From Limnanthes douglasii subsp. nivea (taxonomy: Eukaryota; Streptophyta; Magnoliopsida; Brassicales; Limnanthaceae): a stretch of 64,000 bases of DNA. Below, in pieces: positions 1 to 11,449 of this stretch. A program made the position numbers and the translations under genes. The stretch covers positions 151,623,187 through 151,687,186 of the forward strand of contig JAUPFV010000001.1 in NCBI GenBank assembly GCA_036936605.1, written 5' to 3'. Position 1 is the first letter of the stretch. Each line of letters opens with the position of its first letter. Below the pieces are notes generated by a model, which ran no database searches, was not told the DNA's origin, and was given only the letters and a program-made list of their open reading frames with translations.

Positions 1-475
1 AAAAATCATTTCCCACATCGGAATGCGAGAGAATACTTCGTGCCTTGTCACAAAACGTTCTGTTCATTATTTCTGTGACTCCATTATGTTGTGGTGTTTT
101 AGAAAAAGTGTGATGGCGCACTATTCCCTCAGCTTCGCAGAACTCGTTGAACTCACGATTGCAATATTCTAACCCATTATATGTTCTGAGACGTTTGATT
201 TCTCTTCTTGCTTGCTTCTCAATCATCATCTTTCATTTGACAAAGGTTGAATATGCCTCATCTTTCGTTTTGAGCAAGTAAACCCACACTATCCTTGAAT
301 AATCATCAATCAAACTCATGTAGTATCTGGCTCCGCTCTTGGATGAAATTCTGTTTGGACCTCAAAGATCTGAGTGAATGTAGTCCACTGTCCCTTTAGT
401 ATTTCTTACAGCCGATTTGCTGAATTTGACTCTAGTTTATTTCCCAAACACACGGTGCTCACAAAATTCCAATGA

Positions 476-1045
476 TTATGCTTTATATCCTTTCAACAAA
501 TCTCTATTTCCCAAAGCTGGTAATCCTCTATCACTCATGTGACCAAGAATCCAATGCCACAACTTATTTTGATCCTGCTTACTTTGGCTATTACTCCCTG
601 ATGATGTTACTGCAGCATCGCCCATAACAACACTCCCCTGGAGAATGTAAAGACCCTTCTGCAAACTGCTTTTCATGCATACCGTTGCGCCTTTTGTCAC
701 TTTGATTACACTGTCTTCTGCATGGTACTTGTAACCCCGAGAGTCTAGAGTCCCAAGAGAAATCAGTTTTCTCTTTAACCCAGGAACATGCCAACACGTC
801 AAGATTCTAATAACCTCGTCAAACATTCTGATTCTGACGTTACCAATATCATCAATAGTCAACGAATGATTGTTCCCTAAATAGACAGTTCCCTGCATTG
901 GCTTGTAAGTATCAAACCATTGTTTGAACTGACACATGTGATATGTAGCGCCAGTATTGAGTGCCCAAAAGTTTTTCCCAAAGTCTGAACTCACGGACAA
1001 TACATCTTCTCTACCACTGTTTTCACTATCGTCGGAATCGTTCAC
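476..1045 (-). pseudogene. copia protease and GAG-pre-integrase fragment of element B
   Basis: A 189-codon open stretch. It holds the retropepsin motif region as WALNTGATYHM. Copia proteases normally have D(S/T)GAT here, so the catalytic Asp reads as Asn and the protease should be inactive. The C-terminal third has LWHWILGHMSDRGL, matching the GAG-pre-integrase zinc-binding start (LWH..LGH). It continues out of frame into the integrase core at lower coordinates. The Asp-to-Asn change and the downstream stops mark it as a pseudogene fragment even though this part is open. Family membership is a motif match. Confidence 0.85.
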
Positions 1046-1243
1046 ACCTTCAACAATATTTGTTGCATTTTCCTTTTAATTTCCCTTCTTACCATTCAGT
1101 TTCGGACAATCTCTCTTATAATGACCCTACTCATTGCATTCATAACAGTTTGAGTGCTTTACATTTGACTTGGACCTCCAGTTATTCCTTCTTAAAGAAC
1201 TCGCTTTGCTTCTAGATCTTCCCTTAGTCATAAGACCTTCCCC

Positions 1244-1666
1244 TTAAGCTTGATTGTCTGGTTGCAACTGTCTCATATCCTTTGATTTCAGTGCCCCTTT
1301 GACATCTGCTAGCGATAAATTATCCTTAACATACATAATGGTATCTATGAAGTTTTCACAGGGAGCTGGTAACGATCTCAATACAAACAAAGCTTGATCA
1401 TCATCCTCAATATTGATATCTATGTTCTCCAAGTCTATTATAATTGCTTTAAAATTATCTAAGTGCTATGTTATGGACATACCTTCTTTCAATCTGAAAT
1501 CATACAAACGTTTCTTCACGTATAATCGGTTTACTACTAATTTCTCTGAGTAAATACCTTTTAGCTTCTTCCATGCGCAGGCATCAGTCTTCTCACCACT
1601 AATCTCGCAAAGCATATTGTCTTTAACACTCATTAAATGAACACAAGATTTAACGTGGTTCGACAA
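1244..1666 (-). pseudogene. copia gag (UBN2-type) fragment of element B
   Basis: Two open pieces read as one gag domain with a stop between them near 1465. The N-terminal piece (1466-1666) holds AWKKLKGIYSEK and RLYDFRLKEGMSIT. The second (1244-1432) holds DLENIDINIEDDDQALFVLR and a SLPAPCENF segment, the usual order in UBN2/copia gag (a helical region, then 'D.D.A..LL.SLP'). The CCHC zinc knuckle follows at about 1095-1145. The true start codon is not resolved. The internal stop marks it as broken. Confidence 0.8.
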
Positions 1667-2029
1667 TTGTCTACGTCCACGGGCGCCACCAGAGAAAAGA
1701 GTTTTACTATGATAGAAAAGGTTACAGATTTCAGATTGTGTTTTTGTGTAGTCCTAGTAATCAATTTATATGGAATAAATAGACTTACTAGATCATGGTC
1801 CTAATGGGCTCGTATACATGAGACCAAAAATGACATTACCCATTTTAGATTCACTGTTAATGACACAAAACTGTAACGCCGAACACGGTGCACAACCAAA
1901 GCACAATGACACTATGAGAGATACAAAAATATACCATCGAACACGGTACACTGTCAAGGCACTATTCGACTCATTCGCAACAATAACCATAAACTACGGA
2001 GAGTATATACATAGGTTTAAACAATAAAA

Positions 2030-3037
2030 GACATAAACAAAACACGATACATGTTACTCACATCTAATAATAAAAGTAAAAATAATTGAACATATATTGA
2101 TTCGCCCAATATAGTTTTATCAATATGCGGAATAATAAAACTTTGTTCTTGTGATTTTTAAAATAAATACATGATAAAATATTTACGAATTTACTTGTTG
2201 TCTATATTTTTTACTGAACCATTCTTCAAGCTATTGTTAGATGCATGATGGTTGTAGATCTTCCTTTCAACAAAATGACAACTAACCTTTTAGATTTAGA
2301 TTAAACGGATATCTTAACTTAGCCTCTTTTATAAAGGAAATACAATTACAAACCCTAATCATAGTAGTCAACTTACTTTAACTACTTTATGATCGAGGAC
2401 CACAACCACTAAATTAATTTATCAATTTAGTCCTTGAATTATTAATTCACGCTTAAGTGTTGAGAGTTGGGCCTAATCTTTTATAGTGCCCAAATTCAAG
2501 TCGCTAACCACACTTATACCTCCATAACATTTTTCGCATATAAGCTTAATTCTTATTTAGTTATATATGATATAATTAATCCAATTACTTATTAATTCAA
2601 CCACCTTATGACAATGATAAAATATATATTTAGTATATCGATTCATAATTTTTCCAAAAACCTCCCGCTTGAATCATCAGATGTTACTCAAGAATATATT
2701 TAACTTCGATGAGACCCCTAAATATATTGACAATAGGTGAATGGTACAACCCCGTACATAATCAATGAACGTTAAAGGACTAAAGACCTCGTTCTTATCA
2801 TATGAACAATATGATGCAACATTAATCAAATTTTCATTATTAGTCAGTTAATTAGGCCAATTATGGTGTATACTTTAAGAATAATATGAAATATAATAGT
2901 ACATATCAACTTTTAAATGACCATGCATTAGAAATATAATAGGGTAACATATGTCGATAAATTTAACCAAGCCATGTATTATAATAAACCTTTATGTATA
3001 CAGTATTACAAATATTAATTGGATCATATTATAAAAA
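2030..3037 (-). repeat. probable 3' LTR of copia element A
   Basis: On the minus strand this lies directly after the RNase H C-terminus and a polypurine tract (CAGTGGGAG, complement of 3038-3046) of element A, where the 3' LTR belongs. It is AT-rich and non-coding, with a TATA-like TATAAAAGAGG on the minus strand near 2330. The partner LTR and target duplications are not in the window, so both borders are approximate and the left one is a guess. Confidence 0.4.
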
Positions 3038-3049
3038 CTCCCACTGAAA

Positions 3050-3839
3050 CTAACAATCCTCTAAATTAACTATACCCATCACGATGATGTGTTCCGAGAA
3101 AATCTTAGGCAATACCGCTTTTGTAAAAGGATCTGCTATCATTGAGTTTGTATCGATCTTCTGTATATTCAATTAACCCATATAAACTTTATCTTTAAAG
3201 ATAGAGTATTTATGTATATGCGTTCGGACTTAAACGAGCTCATGTTACGGATAGATAACTGCACTATAAAATTATTGTCGCAACACAACTTCCCATGACC
3301 TTCCAGCCCTTGTACGACACTTAAATCACTAATAAAATTATGCAGTCATAACAATTGGTTCAATGCCACGAGGCAACAAACAATTATACCATCATAGTAG
3401 ATGATGCAATAAGTGTTTGATTTGCACTTTTATAGGTATTGTACCCCCATCTAATAATAATATGTTGTCTAAAGTGCTTTTTAATGTGTATATACATCAA
3501 CCAAAATATGAGTCAAAATATCCAATGATCTTCAGTCGTCCTAATTTCTTATATGTTGACATGTTCCCTTATGTTCCCTGCAGATATATGAGTACTTGTG
3601 GGTATACAATATACTAATTTGTAATGTTGTAACATACTTTCTATATAATTTTTATGAAAATCCAAGAATACCAAAAGATTATTTGCGATGTATTTAGATT
3701 CATAACACAAAACTTGCATCACTAAGATATTTCATATCAAATTTGTAATATAAAAAATTATTTGTAGTGTAAAAAACATTATCGTTCGAGGTAAACAGTA
3801 TGTCAACAACATATAATACCAAAAATATGAAATTATTAT
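3050..3839 (-). pseudogene. copia RT catalytic part to RNase H C-terminus (element A)
   Basis: On the minus strand, just left of the solo LTR, the reading FLVLYVVDILFTSND matches the copia RT core FL.LYVDDIL, with the first catalytic Asp of YVDD changed to Val. At 3055-3160 the reading includes KIDTNSMIADPFTKAVLP, the conserved copia RNase H tail (ADPLTK), ending NLEDC then stop. The stretch between is badly decayed and only partly readable. A polypurine tract follows, fixing this as the 3' end of the internal region. It is non-functional. Confidence 0.8.
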
Positions 3840-4215
3840 TGGTGATGATTATATTGAACTGAGGGTAATTTGGTCAAGTGTTTTAGGAAATTTCAAGGGT
3901 ATTAAATGTTTGGGTGTTTTGTAGTGAGAGATTTAAGCTGCCTAGTTGTATTAAATATTCATTACCCTCATTAATGAAAGTGGTTGGGTATTTATACCCC
4001 TAATTATGGACCTATGGGCTTTCGGGTTAAGTTATAAAACTGATTCGAGTTTAAAGACCAATTAGTTTTTAAGTAGATTAGCACCTAGCTTAGTCAAAAG
4101 ATGTTTAGTGTTTTAGTACTGTTGTCATGTCCGGATAGTTCAATGGGTACCTATTGTCCGAATTGCCCTTGTCCGGTTTTTCAGGGAGCTGTGGTGGATA
4201 ATTCCAGACTCATCA
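3840..4215 (-). repeat. solo LTR of a Tat-lineage Ty3/gypsy element
   Basis: A 376-bp insertion flanked by the exact 5-bp duplication ATTAT (3835-3839 and 4216-4220). On the minus strand it starts TGATGAGTC and ends ATCATCACCA. It interrupts the copia A RT between the CIYHKLSDN and FLVLYV segments. Its middle matches the LTR at 49910-50287, sharing for example ATTACCCTCATTAATGAAAG in the same relative orientation. No internal sequence remains, so it is a solo LTR left by LTR-LTR recombination. Borders are secure to the base if the duplication is accepted. Confidence 0.9.
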
Positions 4216-4220
4216 ATTAT

Positions 4221-4346
4221 CACTTAACTTATGATATATACAATCCTAAACTAATTTGACGTTAAATCCACAATAGACTATTACCTTAAAGAATTTATAG
4301 TACCACTGATGAGAAGCTTGTTTAAACCCATAAATAAAATTCTTAA

Positions 4347-4396
<50 letters not shown>

Positions 4397-5006
4397 TAGT
4401 CTTTGATTTTTATATTTTAAAGTGTCTGAGTCGTAACATATAGACCGTTTATTAAATATCACCATTGAAAAACACAATATTTATGTCTATTTGATGAAAC
4501 TAAAGATCAAAGTGTGCAACTAATCCCATGATTATTATAAATGAATCTTCCGTTGATAGTGGAGGTAAAGTTTTTTTATAACTAATTCATTCATGTTGGG
4601 CTTAGTCCTTTACAACAATGTGTGTTTTATGTCTTTCCGCATTACCCAAGGAATTGTGTTTGGTTTTGTAAACCCACTTCCAACTAATTGCATTTTTCTT
4701 TTCAGATAATAAGCCAAGTTTACATACACTATTATCTTACATCGATTTATACTCATCCTTCATACGTGTCAATTTACATCCCATAGTTAAAGATTTATAT
4801 AGATTATTTCTAAGATGAAGGATCATCTACAGTTCCAACACGTGACTATTCTTGTTCCTAAATATATGTTATATAATTGTAAGGTTAACATCATTCTTTT
4901 CTCCCGTGAACCTTCTTAAGGTTATCATTACTTCTTATTGTACTTCTTGAGGATGTAGAGTTTGATCTTCATAAAAAATATAATTTTAATAGTCTCGTGA
5001 AAGGTT
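4221..5006 (-). pseudogene. copia RT N-terminal part (element A)
   Basis: On the minus strand at about 4640-4760 the reading SEKKNAISWKWVYKTKH matches the copia RT start (..G.KWVYKTK). At 4240-4345 MLKNFIYGFKQASHQWYYKF matches the conserved IYGLKQASR.WY.KF motif, followed by CIYHKLSDN. The joining stretch contains an (AT)n run at 4351-4394 and stops. The reading resumes left of the solo LTR. It is broken. Confidence 0.8.
4351..4394. repeat. (AT)n microsatellite
   Basis: About 22 uninterrupted AT dinucleotides lie inside the decayed copia A RT. They are a likely source of length variation between individuals. Confidence 0.95.
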
Positions 5007-5011
5007 ATTTT

Positions 5012-5348
5012 CGGTCAGGATAATTTATAGTTGAAGGGTATTTTAGGAAGTTCATGAGTTGAATCTTATTTTTTAGGTAGAGAGTAGTAACATAAAGGAT
5101 GTGTATGCTTGTATTTAATGTTTTTTAGAAAAAGTCCAACCTCTTAAATGAAGTTGGTTGGGGTATTTATACTAATTCTTTGACCATGGGCCTTATGGGT
5201 CAGATCCTGGATCCGGTTTAATATTAGCACACAACTGAGTCATGCATTGACTGATCAGATTGTTCTTAGTTTGTATGGTTCAAGATATACCCGAACTGAC
5301 CCTCCGGTTTTCATAAGTGTGTCCTTCCAAAATGATCTGACCATATCA
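5012..5348 (-). repeat. 3' LTR of the Tat deletion derivative
   Basis: It is similar along its length to 8546-8884, including shared CCTCTTAAATGAAGTTGGTT and GGATCCTGGATCCGGTT blocks. On the minus strand it starts TGATATGG. The outer edge abuts ATTTT, the left target duplication. The LTR belongs to the same wider family as the solo LTR at 3840 but to a different subtype. Confidence 0.85.
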
Positions 5349-6067
5349 GTAGCCCATTTAGTTCTTTCAAAAATGTTTGGAAGAGTTAACTTATTTATGA
5401 AAAGACATGAATTGAATTCGAAAGGTTAAAAGAAAGAAGGACCCTGATCGGATCCGAATGGTTTTTTTTCTAAATGAGAAACAAACGGTAAAAAACCTGG
5501 AATTTGACACGTGTCACGTTTTGATTGAACCACTCAGCCGTTTTTTCTTTCTTGGGAGTTGTACCTATTTTCAAAAAGTAATTATGGTAAACTTAATAGC
5601 CCCTAATCATTATTTGAACCATCTTATCTTCCCCAAAAGAAACACTCAAGTAGTTTTAACTCTATTTAAGCTCGGTTTACTGTTTAGTTACTCATAACCA
5701 GAAAATTTAATAGAGAGAGAAAGTTTGAGTTTTTTTGTCTTTAAGAAGTTATATGTTTATTACTAGAACAACTCTGATTAAATAAGTTTGGTTGAACTTG
5801 TCAAATTTAGAGAGAGCAAGAAAAGAGACAAAACATGAGGCAAAGATCGCAGCTGCACTCCCCATTTTTCCTGGTGGAGTAGTTAGCCCAGCGATTCCAG
5901 AATCTGATAAAAGCGTATAATCATCTCGAACATCGGTAACGCAAAAACCCTCTTTCATTACTAGATTCTCTCCTCTAGAATCTGAACCTTCAGTTCAAGC
6001 ATCTTTAGATTATTCTCTTAATAGAAAAACTATTTCTAGTGTTAGAAATCCCTCATATTTCATAACC

Positions 6068-6892
6068 ATGGGATCAGACACTGAAGAGGTCACGTCTTGG
6101 AGAGTTACACGACTCTCTAAATCTAAAAACAACCCTTTTCATTCAAAAACTTTCGTTGGGGTGCATTGAAACCTAGTACATAATCCCCAATAAATATGGA
6201 CAACACGTTCATCATTGATGAGGCCACTCAAGCTGGAAAAAAAAGGTAACCAGTGTTAAGTTGATGGATCAACAATGGAGGAACTCATAGTGGACAGTGG
6301 GGAGGACTTCCACTATAAACATCTAGATAGACTGAGAATACCATAACAGTTCGGTCAAATAGGAAAAATGCAGGGACGCCTAATACCGAATCACTCCCTA
6401 AGTGTTTGGAAAGGAATGTTGGTTCAAATCCTTTTAAGGTGAATGCGAAGTCTTTGTAAGCTCTTCCAAAAATTAACTACGTGTATACACACATTGCTGA
6501 ACTAGATCAGATTCAGATGCGGTGGGACTGCCCATAGTCTATCAAAGTTAGGATTTCAGTTACTCCAAAGACTCTTTTAGACTGCAAGGTCAATGAACTG
6601 GTGGTATACACCGAGGTGGTAAACGGGGGACTCCGTTTCCCCTTGGACCCGAAAGTAGTTCAATACTTCCATCTGATTAAACTTTGCCATAACCAACTAA
6701 GTCTGAATGCATGCTACACTCTTTTGGCTAGCATCATCACTCCTGGGTGATTTAAAATTCTATTGTCTATAGAGAAATTCGCTGATGTTGTCGGTTTATG
6801 TAAGAACCACCAGATCATTTTCAATTACTATAACATGGGGAATGACTACAAAGTGGTGAACAACCTGCTAGAGACTGAGAAACCATGATCGT
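6068..6892 (+). pseudogene. antisense accessory ORF of the Tat derivative (N-terminal half)
   Basis: It runs opposite to the host element's gag, between gag and the 3' LTR. At about 6470-6700 the broken reading includes INYVYTHIAELDQIQMRW and then VVNGGLRFPLDPKVVQYFH, which resembles the N-terminal domain catalogued in plants as 'putative gypsy-type transposon/transposase' (LRFPL...F). In-frame stops near 6537 and 6750 show decay. The complementary C-terminal half survives in the copies at 12010-12625 and 55490-57000. The function of this ORF is unknown. It is typical of Tat-type elements such as Grande and Retand. Confidence 0.65.
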
Positions 6893-6949
6893 TCGGGGAG
6901 TATTGGCGTTGGATGATGCATTATTTGGCCTGCTTCCCCTTTGCATTTT

Positions 6950-8470
6950 AACATAAGCCTCCAATTTACCCATTTCAATAAGATTCTGCACCTCTTGTTT
7001 TAATGTTATACAATCATGGGTATCATGCCCCAAGTTGGTATGATATTTACATAAACGGGTACTTCAGGTTTCCCTAAAAGACTTTAATGCGGTCGGACTT
7101 CTAAGATGTACATCATTTTTATTTGATCATATATTGTAGCCATACTTTCTCCCAATTAACAAAACCATTCAGGTTGAACCCGAAGTCCCATTTTATTTCT
7201 AACTGCCGATTCCGGTTCTGGTTGGATTGATTTTTCCTGGGCCGATGAGACCTCTGTCCAGTTTTCTTTGATCTGTAACCGGATTGGGTAGTTGTTTGAG
7301 GTGTTGATGTTGTAGTTGTGGATATGGCCTAGAAAGGTACTCTATAGTTCTTCGTCTCCTCCACATTAATCTATTTTCCGATTTAATTCAACCGTCCCCC
7401 AAAGGTCATAGTTTTTTTTCGGGTCACAGAATCAATCAAATTACCTGGACTCAAGCCATACCTCAAAGATGCAATCACAACCTGTTCAAAGCAGTCAACC
7501 AGCCCAATTTTCGTATTTTCAAACCTACTAATGTATTATTTTAATGACTCGTTCAGTTCTTGGGCGCAATGGATAATTGTGTCACCATTACCCTTAAGCT
7601 CTTTGCTTCCAACAAATTGCCTCCGGAATGTAACCCAAAATATATAAAAAAACATTTATAGATCCCTGAGAGAGACTATTATACCATTTGAGGGCACTTC
7701 TCTTAAAGGTTTGAGATAAAGACCTACATCACAGTTTGTCACTGTCATCAAAGTTCATCATGAAGTTTTTAAATTATTCAAGATGATTGTCCGGGTTTTT
7801 GCCTACATCATACTTTTCCATCTTGGAACTATCAAATTTTTTAAGAAGGTGTCTAGAAAGTATTTATGAAGACAAATGTAATTGCCTCCAATTTTGGCTA
7901 CGACTAAACACAATATCCTCATCCAGAGTAGCAAAAATACCAAGTTTGGATTGGAAAGCAAATGGATCAATTGACAAACGGTAATATGTTGATCAATTGA
8001 ACCCTTCATTTTTCCCTGATACTTTTTGAGCCTGCCATGTATATCCCTTTTTCTTGAATACTTATTGGTCAGCCTTAGTTTCTTCTTTAATCGACCTTCA
8101 TCATTACTAGATGAGATCGACTCCTTAAGCTCCAGATCATTAGATAAACAGCTAGAAGATTCTGAGGTGGAACTCTCCATTCGCTTGGATCGATGCGTTC
8201 TATTGGAGTTGAGATGAGTCTTTATGGACTCATTTTCACCAAGGTTATCAGTATGGTGGAGCACCGACGCACCAGATTTTTATTTAATTCTTTTTTTTGC
8301 TTATTTATGGGCTCGTAAAGCCTCAATTCCAGCCCTTAGTTGATCACGCTCTTCTTTTATGGATTACTTTTCATTGCCATTATAATTGACTTGATACACA
8401 CTAGTGTGCTCTTTATTTTCTTTCACTCCTTCCCCCTCCGGAGGTGGAGCATTTTGTACATTCGGATCCA
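6950..8470 (-). pseudogene. Tat gag remains
   Basis: On the minus strand an open piece at 7803-8264 carries a Ser- and Lys-rich linker (SSTSESSSCLSNDLELKE). Decayed readings further down include FKRSALKWYNSL, as in the retrotransposon gag domain (ALRWYNSL). At 6821-7033 GHDTHDCITLKQEVQNLIE matches the same motif in the copy at 51010 (GHDTQDCIALKQEVQNLI), the knuckle-like C-terminus of Tat gag. There are many stops and shifts. Confidence 0.75.
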
Positions 8471-8524
8471 TCAGAATTGGTTTTTTTTTTACTCGTTTTG
8501 AATCTGTAATTTAGGCACCATCTC

Positions 8525-8542
8525 CTCCCACTGTGGTCGCCA
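8525..8542 (-). other. primer binding site of the Tat derivative
   Basis: The minus strand reads TGGCGACCACAGTGGGAG three bases after the 5' LTR end. The same 18 bases follow the 5' LTR at 50291-50308 in the full Tat copy, so it is the conserved PBS of this family. The priming tRNA was not identified. Confidence 0.8.
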
Positions 8543-8545
8543 ATT

Positions 8546-8884
8546 TGGTGAGGATAATTGTTAGTTGAAGGGTATTTTAGGAAGTTCGTGAGTTGAATCT
8601 TATTTTTTGGGTAAAGAATAGTGAGATAAAGGAGGTGTATGTCTGTATATAATGTTTTTTTAGAAAAAGTCTAACCTCTTAAATGAAGTTGGTTTTGATA
8701 TTTATACTAATTCTTTGTCCCATGGGCCTTATGGGTCGGATCCTGGATCCGGTTCAATATTAGGACACAACTGAGTCATGTATTGACTGGTTGGATTGTT
8801 CTTAGTTTGTGTGGTTCAAGATATACCCGAACTGACCCTCGAGTTTTCATAGGTGCGTCCTTCCAAAAAGATCTTACCATATCA
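8546..8884 (-). repeat. 5' LTR of the Tat deletion derivative
   Basis: It pairs with 5012-5348. The inner end (minus strand ...TATCCTCACCA) is followed by the PBS. The outer end TGATATGG abuts ATCTT, the right target duplication. The two LTRs have clearly diverged (several substitutions per 100 bases by eye), so the insertion is not recent. Confidence 0.85.
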
Positions 8885-8889
8885 ATCTT

Positions 8890-9737
8890 AAGTGTCATCT
8901 TGTTCTAACTATGCCATATTTGTGTCATAGTTTAAACTATCAAGTGGAACATAAATGATATTTAGAGTATAACTTTGTATTAATGGGGCCAAAGTAATTT
9001 GCATTAAAGTTCAAATTTTGAATACCTGACTATTTTTATAAGAATTTTTATGAATTTCTATAGATTCTTCCTCAAAATGAATATGTTTTCCTTAATTTTC
9101 CCCCTTAAATACAACATCCTCAAGAAACTTTATCATTATCATCTCAAGAATATTACCAGTATAAAGATCATAAAAATTAGATCCCTTTTAATATTTAGAA
9201 TAACCAATGAAGAAGCATGTAACTATTTTTGGATCTAGTTTATCATCATGAGGTTTGTATGCCCTTATCTTAATTAGATACCCTTATATATACAGATGCT
9301 TTAAATTGGGTATGTGCTCATTCCATAGCTCATATAGGGTATTAAAGTTTGCCTTAATGGGTACTTTATTGAGTATGTAGGCAGTCGAGTTACTTATCAT
9401 ACTTTTAACCATATTATTCAGTGTACGATTTTGTCTCTCAGATCGACCATACGTGTACGGTGAACTTGATATTGTATATTGAGAGATTATGTTACAGTTT
9501 CGTATGTATTTTACAACTTGCCTTTGACATTGTTCACCTGAACCGTCACATCTATCATAATATTCACCATCACATACAGATATAATGCTCTTTATGCTTT
9601 ACCCAGTTGTTTTTCAACTTCGGTCCTAAAATATTTGAACTAGTCCATGGCCTCTGACTTTTCATAAAGAAGGTAAAGGTACCCGAAACGAGAGAATTCA
9701 TCTATAAATGATATGTGGGGAAAAATGAGTCCAATTG
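8890..9737 (-). pseudogene. copia integrase fragment (element A)
   Basis: On the minus strand: FIDEFSRFGYLYLLYEKSEA (integrase core near the first Asp), then a decayed GGEYYD/GEQC segment, then NSTAYILNKVPIKANFNTLY and ELWNEHIPNLKHL (the copia A.YI.N.VP.K...TPYELW..KP.L.HL tract). A linker follows. At 9737 it stops inside the core and plus-strand Tat RNase H sequence begins, so this border is a break or rearrangement and not an element end. It is broken by stops. Confidence 0.85.
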
Positions 9738-11263
9738 ATGAGTGACTCTCAATTACTTATCCATCATGCTCAGGGACAGTCTGAAGCTAAAAAAGAATAA
9801 TTGATAAAATATTTACTGATACTAAGGAAAGTTGTTGCATGTTTTAAAATTATCCAATACAAACATGTCTATACATCAGAGAATACAATGGTTGACTCCT
9901 TAGCAACCGTAGCCTATTCTGAAGCCTACTCATGGATTCTGATGCGAGAATGCCCCTCAATAGGTTCAAGTTAAAAGAAGACTAAAGAGGATGAAGAAAA
10001 TATGAGCATATTTGTCGTTCAACCCAAAGATTGGAGGTATGATATTTTTCAGTTTATTTCCGAAAGGGTTTTGCCTCCGGATAAAGCCCTGGCTAAAAAG
10101 ATTAAGTATAAGGCTCGTGGGATCCTGGTATTAAGAGAAGTTCTTTATAAGAAATATTTCAACAGATCTCTCTTGTGTTGCTTTGGATTTGAAGAATCTC
10201 AAAATGTTCTATCTGAACTACACGATGGGGAGAGCTCTGCGCACTGTGGATTTAAGGCATTAACCATGAGGGTTTTGTTAGCAGAGTACTATTGGCATAC
10301 AATAATGAAAAATGCTAAAGTTATGGTCAGAAGGTGTGATCCATGCCAATGGTAAGGACATGAAATCCATGTGCCAACAGTTCATATGAAGTTAATATCT
10401 GAACCAATACCTTTTGTCAAGTGGGGTTTGGACCTAGTTGGACTTCTTCCCATGACATCCGGAGGATTCTAAATAATAATAGCGGCGATAAATTACTTCT
10501 TTAAATGGATAGAAGTTGTACCACTAGTTAGAACCACATCAAATATAGTTATAAAATTTATCATATCCAATATTTGTTGCCGGTTTGGAATTCCCCAAAG
10601 GTTTACTACAGACAACGAGCCACAGTTTGACAATAAATATATAGAGACATTTTGCACCTCCAAAGAAATTCAACACTATTTTTCTTCTATTTTCCATCCT
10701 CATTCTAATAGGCAGCTTGAAGTTGCTAATCGAACCATTTTAACAAGGTTAACAAAAAATCTGGAATGAGCTGCAGGAAAATGGCCAAGCTATTTGCAAG
10801 AAATATTGTGGGCCTATCGAACTACTCCACAGACGGTCACCCAAAGGTCTCCATTTTCCCTTGTATATGAGATGGATGCAATCACACTTATATTAACGAC
10901 AATACCATCTTTCAGAATACAAAATTATGCTGAACAAGCTAATGAAATAGCGGTGAGAAATCAATTGGATCTGATTGAAGAAAAAAAAGTAAAGGTACAT
11001 TTGAGGGTTGTGCATTATCAGGGCTTAATGAGAGAAGTTATGCGTCTAAAGTAAAAAAAAAATATTTTCAAATATGCGATAAAGTGTTAAGGAAAGTTTT
11101 CTTACACACTAAGGAAAGACAATTCGGTAAGCTGGCTCCGAACTAGGAAGGGTCATACATCATAAGTGAGAAAATGAAGCAAGGGACGTATATACTTTTA
11201 GATAAAGAAGGCAATCTGTTGAAGCACCCTATGAACATCGAACATCTCAAGTTGTACTTATAA
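9738..11263 (+). pseudogene. Tat pol C-terminal part: aRNase H tail and integrase
   Basis: It starts in the second RNase H domain (SDSQL-like region) and reads SLATVAYSEAYSWIL near 9895. Open stretch 10002-10355 holds the integrase zinc-binding region (LSELHDGESSAHCGF...CDPCQW). The core follows at about 10400-10780, with WGLDLVGLL for the first Asp and TDNEPQFDN for the second, plus an N.Q.EVANRTI-like Glu segment. Stretch 10794-11054 gives the C-terminal part (LVYEMDAITL). Reading ends MNIEHLKLYL then TAA at 11261-11263. Stops and shifts separate the pieces, so it is inactive. Confidence 0.85.
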
Positions 11264-11449
11264 TGAAATTACCTTGTAAATATTTACTTTGTCATATATC
11301 GATGTAAATATTTTGGGGGCATACTCTTTCCTACCCTAGTGGCGCGGAGAGGTTTTGATGAGGTGGCCGATTTTAAATCAATAAATAATTTATGCATTCT
11401 TTCAATAATTATGTTGAGTATGGAGTGATCGGATTTATTCAAACACCTT

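Larger units (their letters stand above)
1..2010 (-). mobile_element. Ty1/copia element 'B', 5' half (gag, protease, integrase core), decayed
   Basis: Read on the minus strand from about 1666 downward there is a UBN2-type gag, a CCHC knuckle at about 1095-1145 (CYEC...GHYKRDC), a copia aspartic protease, a GAG-pre-integrase segment and the integrase core (about 1-420). This is the copia domain order before reverse transcriptase, which would lie beyond the left edge. The integrase reading has several stops, and the second catalytic Asp motif reads TYNG instead of TDNG. Positions about 1660-2010 lie upstream of gag and probably belong to the 5' LTR or leader; the border was not found. The element is judged dead. 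The copia assignment is firm; lineage is uncertain. Confidence 0.85.
5012..8884 (-). mobile_element. Tat-lineage Ty3/gypsy deletion derivative with both LTRs (no pol)
   Basis: A 3.9-kb element with two similar LTRs (5012-5348 and 8546-8884), a PBS next to the right LTR, gag remains on the minus strand (about 8470 to 6950) and an ORF in the opposite sense (about 6068-6892). No protease, RT, RNase H or integrase is visible: gag sequence meets antisense-ORF sequence near 6893-6900. The flanks are ATTTT (5007-5011) and ATCTT (8885-8889), a 5-bp duplication with one mismatch. It sits between the integrase and RT of copia A. Lacking pol, it could only have moved with enzymes from relatives such as the copy at 49910, unless pol was lost after insertion. 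Confidence 0.85.
3038..9737 (-). mobile_element. Ty1/copia element 'A' (integrase to RNase H), split by two gypsy insertions
   Basis: Three minus-strand blocks join into one copia pol order: integrase (9737 to 8890), RT N-terminal part (5006 to 4221), then RT catalytic part and RNase H C-terminus (3839 to 3050), followed by a polypurine tract at 3038-3046. The gaps are exactly a Tat deletion derivative (5012-8884) and a solo Tat LTR (3840-4215), each with matching or near-matching short flanks. The right end is cut inside the integrase core at 9737, where a plus-strand Tat fragment begins. Gag, protease and the 5' LTR are absent. Stops and frameshifts throughout show it is dead. Confidence 0.85.
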
